Assembly: GCF_026242045.1 (NCBI RefSeq)
Contig: NZ_JAPJDO010000006.1
Location: 62,001-126,000, forward strand
Direction of reading: 5' to 3'
DNA from: Mycobacterium pinniadriaticum
GTDB lineage: Bacteria > Actinomycetota > Actinomycetes > Mycobacteriales > Mycobacteriaceae
DNA: 64,000 nt
Of the stretch, positions 58,323 through 64,000 are shown one piece after another. The notes below the pieces were generated by a model, which made no database searches, was not told where the DNA came from, and saw nothing but the letters and a program-made list of their open reading frames with translations. Position numbers and translations under genes: made by a program. Position 1 is the stretch's first letter. Each line of letters opens with the position of its first letter.

Positions 58323-58616
58323 TCAGTCCAGGCGCCGGTCGAGATCCATCCGTTGGTGGAGTATGCGCACGACATCGATCACGTTGCCCCCGAAACGGTA
58401 GTAGAGCGTGTGGGATGCAACGGGGTGCTTTCGGTAGCCGGGGCGTACGTCATCGCAGGCCCGTCCGATCAGCGGGTTGTCCACAATGCGTTCAACGGCA
58501 CGCTGAATTTCGCGTACGTACTCCTCAGCCTGATCCGCACCCCAGCGCTCACTGGTGTAATCCCAGATCTCTTCCAGGTCCGCACGGGCTGCCGGCGACA
58601 GCACGTAGGACCTCAC
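58323..58616 (-). CDS. parE: ParE/RelE-family toxin
   Basis: A 97-residue RelE/ParE-fold toxin: MRSYVLSPAARADLEEIWDY at the start, YVREIQRAVERIVDNPLIGR in the middle and a C-terminal YYRFGGNVIDVVRILHQRMD. ParE-group toxins usually poison DNA gyrase; the RelE group cleaves mRNA. Lack of catalytic RelE-type basic residues in the C-terminus favours ParE. It overlaps the antitoxin gene by four bases. Confidence 0.9.
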   Translation of the reverse strand: MRSYVLSPAARADLEEIWDYTSERWGADQAEEYVREIQRAVERIVDNPLIGRACDDVRPGYRKHPVASHTLYYRFGGNVIDVVRILHQRMDLDRRLD

Positions 58617-58864
58617 CGGTGGCGGGGTTCCTCAGCGCGTTTTCGTGCGATGAATTCGTCGAAGTCCAGCGCTGCCGAATCGCCGCTTTGTTCGCCGGCG
58701 ATGAGTTCTCGGCGCAATGCGAGCAGACGTGTCTCGCGATCCTCGAGCAACCTCAGTGCGGTGCGTATGACATCGCTGGCTGACCGGTAGCGGCCAGATG
58801 CGACCTCCGCCTCGATGAATGCGCTGTAGTGCGCGTCGAGGCTGAACGACGTGTTCTTACCCAC
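58613..58864 (-). CDS. parD: ParD-family antitoxin
   Basis: An 83-residue ribbon-helix-helix antitoxin beginning MGKNTSFSLDAHYSAFIEAE with SGRYRSASDVIRTALRLLEDRE; the C-terminal part is the toxin-binding arm. A perfect 19-bp palindrome lies ten bases upstream of the start, the expected ParD operator. The cassette is antisense to its neighbours, and M. tuberculosis has other genes (fdhF, fdhD) in this interval. Confidence 0.92.
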   Translation of the reverse strand: MGKNTSFSLDAHYSAFIEAEVASGRYRSASDVIRTALRLLEDRETRLLALRRELIAGEQSGDSAALDFDEFIARKRAEEPRHR

Positions 58865-58873
58865 GGCCCAGAC

Positions 58874-58892
58874 GATACCAACTATTGGTATC
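58874..58892. promoter_or_regulatory. parD operator palindrome
   Basis: GATACCAACTATTGGTATC has perfect eight-base arms (GATACCAA/TTGGTATC) around CTA. It is centred about 19 bases before the parD start, overlapping the expected promoter. ParD-type RHH proteins bind such sites to autoregulate. Confidence 0.75.
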
Positions 58893-59014
58893 CGTGCCCG
58901 GGATCCAAGGCTGGCTTGTGGATGAGCGCAGGTCTGGGGACAAGTGGACCATGTTGCAGGCCTTCAGGCCGATGAGTGTCGATGTGTGTCGGCCGCTGCG
59001 GAGAGGCTGCACCC

Positions 59015-59380
59015 ATGACGACGTTGACGCGCAACCAGCTCGGTGCGCTGGGGGAGCAGCTGGCAGTCGAGCACCTGGGCTCGCTGGGCTTGCGGATCGT
59101 GGCCCGCAACTGGCGTTGCCGGTATGGCGAACTCGACGTGATCGCCGTCGCGGATGAGCGCGCGGTGGTGTTCGTGGAGGTGAAGACCCGCACCGGCGAC
59201 GGGTTCGGCGGTTGGGAGCAGGCCGTCACGCCGACGAAGGTCCGCCGCATCCGCCGACTCGCCGGGATCTGGCTGGCTGCGCAGGACCAGCATTGGGCGG
59301 TGATCCGCATCGACGTGATCGGTGTACGCATCGGTCGGCAGCGCACCCCGGAGATCACCCACCTGCGCGGGGTCGGCTGA
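59015..59380 (+). CDS. yraN: YraN/UPF0102-family nuclease-like protein
   Basis: A 121-residue endonuclease-fold protein (Rv2898c). LGALGEQLAVEHL, NWRCRYGELDVIA and VFVEVKTRTGDGFG contain the E/D/ExK residues of the PD-(D/E)XK fold. The family is linked to recombination or natural transformation through its frequent pairing with dprA. The ATG at 59015 has GAGAGG upstream. TGATG joins it to yifB. Confidence 0.93.
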   Translation: MTTLTRNQLGALGEQLAVEHLGSLGLRIVARNWRCRYGELDVIAVADERAVVFVEVKTRTGDGFGGWEQAVTPTKVRRIRRLAGIWLAAQDQHWAVIRIDVIGVRIGRQRTPEITHLRGVG

Positions 59381-60891
59381 TGGCACTGGGACGGGCCTAC
59401 TCCGTCGCCGTGCGCGGCTTGGACGGCGAAATCGTTGAGATCGAGACCGACATCAGCTCGGGGCTGCCCGGCGTGTACCTGGTCGGGCTGCCCGACGCCG
59501 CATTGCGGGAGTCCCGCGACCGGGTCCGTGCGGCAATCACCAACTGCGGCAACGACTGGCCGCAATCGCGGCTGACCCTGGCGCTGTCCCCGGCAACCCT
59601 GCCCAAGACGGGCTCGCTCTATGACATCGCCATCGCCGCGGCTGTGCTGTCGGCGAGCCGCAAGACCCCGTGGGATCGCCTCGAGAAGACCGTGCTGTTG
59701 GGAGAGTTGGCCCTGGATGGGCGCATCCGGCCGGTGCGCGGCGTGCTGCCTGCGGTGCTGGCCGCCAAGAAACAGGGCTGGCCGACCGTCGTGGTGCCGT
59801 TCGTTAATCTGCCCGAAGCCAGCCTCGTCGACGGCATCGAGGTCCTTGGAGTCCACACGTTGCGGCAACTGCAGGGCTGGCTCGCGGGGAAGGCCGCGCT
59901 CGACGAGCGCGTCCATGCGCCGATGCCGCAGCCCGCACCCATCGCCGACCTCGCTGATGTGGTCGGGCAGACCCATGCCCGCTTCGCCGTCGAGGTGGCT
60001 GCCGCCGGGGCGCATCACCTGATGCTGACCGGGCCGCCCGGAGTCGGGAAAACGATGCTGGCCCAGCGCCTTCCGGGGCTGTTGCCGGAACTGAACGAAA
60101 GTGAGGCGCTGGAGGTGACCGCGATCCATTCCGTCGTGGGCCTGCTCTCGGAGGCGACGCCGCTGATCACCGTGCCGCCGTTCATCGCCCCGCACCACTC
60201 GTCGAGCGTGGCGGCGCTGGTCGGCGGTGGGTCGGGGATGGCCCGTCCTGGTGCGGTGAGCCGCGCGCATCGCGGCGTGCTCTTTCTCGACGAGTGTGCC
60301 GAGATCCGGGTCAGCGTTCTGGAATCCTTACGAACACCGTTGGAAGACGGCGAGATTCGACTCGCGCGACGCGACGGTGTGGCGCGATATCCGGCGCGCT
60401 TCCAGCTGGTGTTGGCCGCCAATCCCTGCGCCTGCGCGAAAACCGACCCCAAAGACTGCATCTGTACATCACTGGAGAAACGTCGCTATCTCGGCAAGCT
60501 GTCGGGTCCACTCATGGATCGGGTGGACCTGCGGGTGCAGATGCACACCGTGCGGGCGGGGGCCTTTGCATCGGAGGCGCCGGAAAACACGGCGGCGGTG
60601 CGCCAACGGGTCGCGCAGGCACGGGCCGCGGCCGCCGAGCGCTGGCGCCAGTACGGGTTCACCACCAACGCCGAGGTGACCGGGTCGGTGCTGCGGCGAA
60701 AATTCCGGCTCGACAGCACCGCGATGGCGCCCCTGAAGACGGCATTGGAACGCGGCGTGCTCAGCATCCGAGGCGTGGACCGATCGTTGCGGGTCGCCTG
60801 GACGTTGGGCGATCTGGCCGGGCGCACGATGCCGAATGTCGACGACGTGGCGGTGGCATTGAGCTTCCGCCAGGGAGGAGCAAAGCCGTGA
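59380..60891 (+). CDS. YifB-family Mg-chelatase-like AAA+ ATPase
   Basis: A 503-residue ComM/YifB protein (Rv2897c). The N-terminal Lon-protease-like S5 domain (1-165), AAA+ core with Walker A GPPGVGKTMLAQRLP near residue 220 and LFLDECAE, a CACAK..CIC cysteine cluster, and the Mg_chelatase_C domain are visible. ComM relatives promote branch migration in natural transformation. It is coupled to yraN and dprA at both ends. Confidence 0.94.
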   Translation: MALGRAYSVAVRGLDGEIVEIETDISSGLPGVYLVGLPDAALRESRDRVRAAITNCGNDWPQSRLTLALSPATLPKTGSLYDIAIAAAVLSASRKTPWDRLEKTVLLGELALDGRIRPVRGVLPAVLAAKKQGWPTVVVPFVNLPEASLVDGIEVLGVHTLRQLQGWLAGKAALDERVHAPMPQPAPIADLADVVGQTHARFAVEVAAAGAHHLMLTGPPGVGKTMLAQRLPGLLPELNESEALEVTAIHSVVGLLSEATPLITVPPFIAPHHSSSVAALVGGGSGMARPGAVSRAHRGVLFLDECAEIRVSVLESLRTPLEDGEIRLARRDGVARYPARFQLVLAANPCACAKTDPKDCICTSLEKRRYLGKLSGPLMDRVDLRVQMHTVRAGAFASEAPENTAAVRQRVAQARAAAAERWRQYGFTTNAEVTGSVLRRKFRLDSTAMAPLKTALERGVLSIRGVDRSLRVAWTLGDLAGRTMPNVDDVAVALSFRQGGAKP

Positions 60892-62030
60892 CCGATGACG
60901 TCAGGACGTTGGCATGGGCGTATTTGTCCCGGGTGGCCGAACCGCCGTGCGACGAGATCACCGCTCTGGTCGCCGAGGTGGGACCGGTGGAAGCCTCCTA
61001 CCGGGTCGCCGGCGGCGAGGTGAGCGACGGGCTGCGCGAACGCACGGCCGCGCGGCGCGATATCGACGCGGCCGAAGCGGATTTGGAGATGTTGGAGCGT
61101 CGCGGCGGCCGGCTGATCACCCCGGACGACAACGAGTGGCCCGTGTTGGCCTTCACCGCCTTCGGCGGGGCGGCCGTGCGGGAGCGCCCACAGGGTGGAC
61201 CGCCGCTGGCGCTGTGGGCGATCGGCCCGGCCCGGCTCGACGAGCTCGCCGAGCGGTCGGCGGCGATCGTGGGCACTCGCGCCGCATCCGGCTACGGCGA
61301 GCACGTTGCCGCCGATATTGCCGCTGGACTGGTCGAACACGACGTCGGAGTGATTTCCGGCGGTGCCTACGGGATCGACGGGGCAGCGCACCGCGCGGCG
61401 TTGGCGACCGAGGGGCTGACGGCGGCTGTGCTGGCCGGCGGTATCGACATTCTGTATCCGGCGGGGCATTCGTGCCTGTTGCATCGGATCAGCGGTTCGG
61501 GCCTGTTGCTGACGGAGTACCCGCCCGGGGTGAGGCCGGCTCGGCACCGATTCCTGACCCGCAACCGCCTGGTCGCCGCGCTGGGCGGGGCGACCGTGGT
61601 GATCGAGGCGGGCGTCCGCAGTGGGGCGGCGAACACCGCGGCGTGGGCCAGGGCGCTGGGGCGGGTGGTATGTGCGGTCCCGGGCCCGGTCACCTCGGCC
61701 TCGTCGGCGGGCTGCCACATTCTGTTGCGCAGCGGTGCGGAGTTGGTGACCCGTGCCGAGGAGGTCGTCGAATTGGTCGGGCGAGCAGGCGAATTGGCGC
61801 AGGAGCAGCCTCGGCCCGTCGGGCCGCTGGATGGTTTGAGCGACGCCGAGAAACAGGTCTACGAGGCGTTGCCGGGCCGCGGTGTGCGCAGTGTCGACGA
61901 GCTCGCGGTGGCCTCCGGCCTGCCGCCGACCGCGGTACTGGGACCGCTGGCGATGCTGGAGATCGCGGGTTTGGCCCGCCGTGAGGACGGCTGCTGGCGG
62001 CTGGTCCGCAATGCGGCTCCACCGAGGTAG
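60888..62030 (+). CDS. dprA: DNA-processing protein DprA
   Basis: DprA loads RecA on incoming single-stranded DNA. The 380-residue protein has an N-terminal SAM-like part, the Rossmann core (AIVGTRAASGYG, ISGGAYGIDGAAHRAAL, AVLAGGIDILYP, TRNRLVAALGG), and a C-terminal winged helix (LPGRGVRSVDELAVASG). The GTG start overlaps yifB (GTGA). yraN-yifB-dprA form a conserved transformation-like cluster. Confidence 0.95.
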   Translation: MTDDVRTLAWAYLSRVAEPPCDEITALVAEVGPVEASYRVAGGEVSDGLRERTAARRDIDAAEADLEMLERRGGRLITPDDNEWPVLAFTAFGGAAVRERPQGGPPLALWAIGPARLDELAERSAAIVGTRAASGYGEHVAADIAAGLVEHDVGVISGGAYGIDGAAHRAALATEGLTAAVLAGGIDILYPAGHSCLLHRISGSGLLLTEYPPGVRPARHRFLTRNRLVAALGGATVVIEAGVRSGAANTAAWARALGRVVCAVPGPVTSASSAGCHILLRSGAELVTRAEEVVELVGRAGELAQEQPRPVGPLDGLSDAEKQVYEALPGRGVRSVDELAVASGLPPTAVLGPLAMLEIAGLARREDGCWRLVRNAAPPR

Positions 62031-62098
62031 CCGACCTGGCGCCCGGTCCGGAACGTATAGTCGGGGCGGTTGGCTAACGATTCTCGTCGGGAGGCGAT

Positions 62099-62947
62099 GT
62101 GGCGGGTCGACCACTTCACACATTTCAGGTCGTCAGCACCGAGCGATTGGCGCCGCATATGGTGCGCGTCGTGCTTGGTGGCACCGGTTTCGACACGTTC
62201 ACGCCCGGTGAGTTCACCGACTCCTACGTGAAGTTCGTGTTCGTGCGCGACGACGTCGACGTCGCGGCTCTGCCGCGGCCACTGACGCTGGACAGTTTCA
62301 AGAAGCTGCCGCCCGAGCAGCAGCCCACCGTGCGCACCTACACGGTGCGCCGGGTCGACCCCGAGGCGCGTCAGATCACCGTCGACTTCGTGGTGCACGG
62401 TGACCACGGGGTGGCCGGGCCGTGGGCCTCGGCCGCCCAAGCGGGGGACACCATCTATCTGATGGGTCCCGGCGGTGCGTATTCGCCCGACAAGAGGGCC
62501 GACTGGCATCTGTTCGCCGGTGATGAGGCCGGCCTGCCCGCGATCAGCGCGGCCCTGGAAGCGTTGCCGTCCAACGCGATCGGGAAGGCCTTCATCGAGG
62601 TCGCCGGGCCAGAGGATGAAATCGATTTGGCCGCACCGGAATCGGTCGAGGTCACCTGGATCTACCGCGGCGGGCGCGCCGATCTCGTGGGTGACGACCG
62701 GGCCGGCGACAACGCGCCGCTGGTCGAGGCCGTCACCACCGCCCCGTGGCTGCCGGGCCAGGCCCAGGTGTTCATCCACGGGGAAGCCCAGGCCGTCATG
62801 CACAACCTGCGGCCCTACATCCGCAAGGAGCGCGGCGTCGACGCCAGGTGGGCCTCGATCTCCGGCTACTGGCGGCGCGGCCGCACCGAGGAGACCTTCC
62901 GCCAGTGGAAGCGTGAACTGGCCGAGACCGAAGCCGGCCAGGACTAG
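62099..62947 (+). CDS. viuB: siderophore-interacting protein (ViuB-like ferric reductase)
   Basis: A 282-residue FAD-dependent ferric-siderophore reductase (Rv2895c). The FAD motif RTYTVRR is followed by GHxG-type [13 protein letters not shown] and GPGGAYSPD; the SIP C-terminal domain has [13 protein letters not shown] and [12 protein letters not shown]. It releases iron from imported siderophores such as mycobactin or carboxymycobactin. The GTG at 62099 follows GGGAGG. It converges with mmpL, sharing the CTAG of both stops. Confidence 0.93.
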   Translation: MAGRPLHTFQVVSTERLAPHMVRVVLGGTGFDTFTPGEFTDSYVKFVFVRDDVDVAALPRPLTLDSFKKLPPEQQPTVRTYTVRRVDPEARQITVDFVVHGDHGVAGPWASAAQAGDTIYLMGPGGAYSPDKRADWHLFAGDEAGLPAISAALEALPSNAIGKAFIEVAGPEDEIDLAAPESVEVTWIYRGGRADLVGDDRAGDNAPLVEAVTTAPWLPGQAQVFIHGEAQAVMHNLRPYIRKERGVDARWASISGYWRRGRTEETFRQWKRELAETEAGQD

Positions 62948-64000
62948 GCTTGGGCCGGCACCTCGGCGTCGTCGCCGGATTCGGGCTCGCTGCTTTCCGG
63001 CTTGGGTGAGATTGCGTGCATCCGCTCGCTGTAGGCCGGGCGTTGGCGGACCCTCAGCGGCCACCAGAACCATGGACCGAGGATGGCCGCGATCGACGGT
63101 GTCATCAGTGATCGCACGATCAACGTATCGAGCAACAACCCGATTCCGATTGTCATGCCGCCCTGACCGACGTTGAGCAGGTCACCGGAGATCATCGAGC
63201 CCATCGTGAAGGCGAACACCAGGCCGGCGGCGGTCACCACGGTTCCGGTGCTGCCCATCGACCGGATGATGCCGGTGTTGATGCCCGCCCCGATCTCCTC
63301 CTTGAACCGCGACACCAGCAACAGGTTGTAGTCGCTGCCGACGGCCATCAGGATGATCACGGCGAACGCCAGCACGATCCAGTTCAGTTCGATGCCGACG
63401 ATCCGTTCGAAGATGAACACCGACAGGCCGAACGCGGCACCCAGTGAGATCACCACCGTACCGACGATCACCATCGACGCCACGAATGCGCGCGTGATGA
63501 TCAGCATGACGATGAAGATCAGCGTCAGAGCGGCGAAGGCGGCGATCATCGTGTCGTACTTGGCGCCCGCCTGCACGTCGCGGTACGTGGCCGCGGTACC
63601 CGTCAGGTAGATGTCCGACCCGGCCAACGCGGTGCCCTTGATGGCCTCGTGCGCCGCCGTGAGCTGATCGTCGACAACCGAGATGCCCTCCTCAGAGGCG
63701 GGATTCACGTCGTGGGTAACGATCAGCCGGGCCGCCTTGCCGTCCGGTGACAGGAACAGCTTCAGACCCTTCTGGAAGTCGGGGTTGGAGAACACCTCCG
63801 GCGGTAGGTAGAAGTAGTCGTCGCTCTTGGACGCGTCGAAGGCTTCACCCATCGCCGTTGCCGTGTCGGTCATCTGCTGCATCTGCTCGATGAGTCCGTC
63901 GAAACTGCTGTGGATGGTCTGCAGGGTGTTCTGCATCGCGGTGGCGGTCGCGATGATCGGCGGGAACTGCGCCACCATCTGGGGAACGAGCGCATCGATG
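62944..64000 (-). CDS. MmpL/RND-family transporter, C-terminal part (partial)
   Basis: The gene enters from the right edge; about 351 codons are present. A soluble docking-domain remnant ([14 protein letters not shown], then coiled region) is followed by six transmembrane helices and the family segments [21 protein letters not shown] and [15 protein letters not shown]. This pattern is closest to the MmpL4/5 siderophore-export group, which fits its place beside viuB; assignment to that group is inference. A C-terminal acidic tail ends the protein. The TAG stop overlaps the viuB stop. Confidence 0.9.
   Translation of the reverse strand, partial: IDALVPQMVAQFPPIIATATAMQNTLQTIHSSFDGLIEQMQQMTDTATAMGEAFDASKSDDYFYLPPEVFSNPDFQKGLKLFLSPDGKAARLIVTHDVNPASEEGISVVDDQLTAAHEAIKGTALAGSDIYLTGTAATYRDVQAGAKYDTMIAAFAALTLIFIVMLIITRAFVASMVIVGTVVISLGAAFGLSVFIFERIVGIELNWIVLAFAVIILMAVGSDYNLLLVSRFKEEIGAGINTGIIRSMGSTGTVVTAAGLVFAFTMGSMISGDLLNVGQGGMTIGIGLLLDTLIVRSLMTPSIAAILGPWFWWPLRVRQRPAYSERMHAISPKPESSEPESGDDAEVPAQA

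Overview
The window is chromosomal DNA from a high-GC actinobacterium, almost certainly a fast-growing, environmental mycobacterium (Mycolicibacterium type). The evidence is gene order and protein identity. It follows, in reverse orientation, the M. tuberculosis Rv2980-Rv2895c neighbourhood: thiL, ung, fakA-like, recG, lipN-like, DsbA/VKOR pair, pyruvate carboxylase, rsmD, coaD, sepIVA, DUF177, rnc, mutM, OsmC, acyP, smc, ftsY, amt-glnB-glnD, ffh, DD-carboxypeptidases, rpsP-khpA-rimM-trmD, LppW-like, rplS, lepB, rnhB, DUF2469, yraN-yifB-dprA and viuB. coaD and sepIVA are adjacent. In M. tuberculosis, from memory, they are separated by the large PDIM/phenolic-glycolipid locus, so that block is absent here. 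No rRNA, tRNA, CRISPR, prophage or insertion sequence was seen.

Layout. 1-3.7 kb: an Lrp-type RAM protein diverging from thiL, then ung, then a TetR regulator diverging from an F420-type reductase, then rpmB on the minus strand. 3.9-8.5 kb: fakA-like, recG and a secreted HNH nuclease, tightly coupled. 8.6-10.3 kb: an NsrR-Hmp nitric-oxide detoxification pair with a clear palindromic operator. 10.4-18.6 kb: an aldo/keto reductase that has lost catalytic residues, a LipN-like hydrolase, a DsbA-VKOR oxidative folding pair, pyruvate carboxylase, rsmD (apparently with a CTG start) and coaD. 18.7-28.8 kb: sepIVA, then DUF177-rnc-mutM-OsmC-acyP-smc, an inserted type 2 IPP isomerase on the minus strand, and ftsY. 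28.9-33.3 kb: the ammonium module amt-glnB-glnD with a GlnR-like box. 33.3-41.5 kb: an accessory six-gene operon (CehA/McbA-like PHP metallohydrolase plus a complete peptide/nickel-type ABC importer), followed by a secreted ParB/Srx-fold protein. 41.6-46.6 kb: ffh, an amidohydrolase, two tandem DD-carboxypeptidases and a SnoaL-like protein. 46.8-49 kb: a compact SigK module in which sigK-rskA diverges from an MPT70-like fasciclin gene and both sides carry SigK-type promoters. 49.4-55 kb: ribosome, tRNA-modification and secretion housekeeping genes. 55-58.9 kb: accessory genes (ROK regulator, MFS exporter, a 42-codon ORF, an unknown protein, ParDE toxin-antitoxin). 59-64 kb: yraN-yifB-dprA, a siderophore-interacting reductase, and the 3' part of an MmpL transporter that runs off the end.

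How the parts work together. Most genes sit in translationally coupled strings with ATGA, GTGA or TGATG overlaps. The signals not explained by genes are mainly repeats at 3' ends. A 62-bp element lies just after both mutM and smc, and the smc copy supplies the last 12 codons and stop of the isomerase gene. A short interspersed element about 28 bp long has one copy inserted in frame inside ung and a second between the lipN-like and DsbA-like genes. A 23-bp-arm hairpin separates the amidohydrolase gene from the DD-carboxypeptidases. The strongest candidates for an under-described system are the PHP-hydrolase/ABC-importer operon and the self-contained SigK-RskA-fasciclin module. All homology statements are from reading the proteins; no database search was run.
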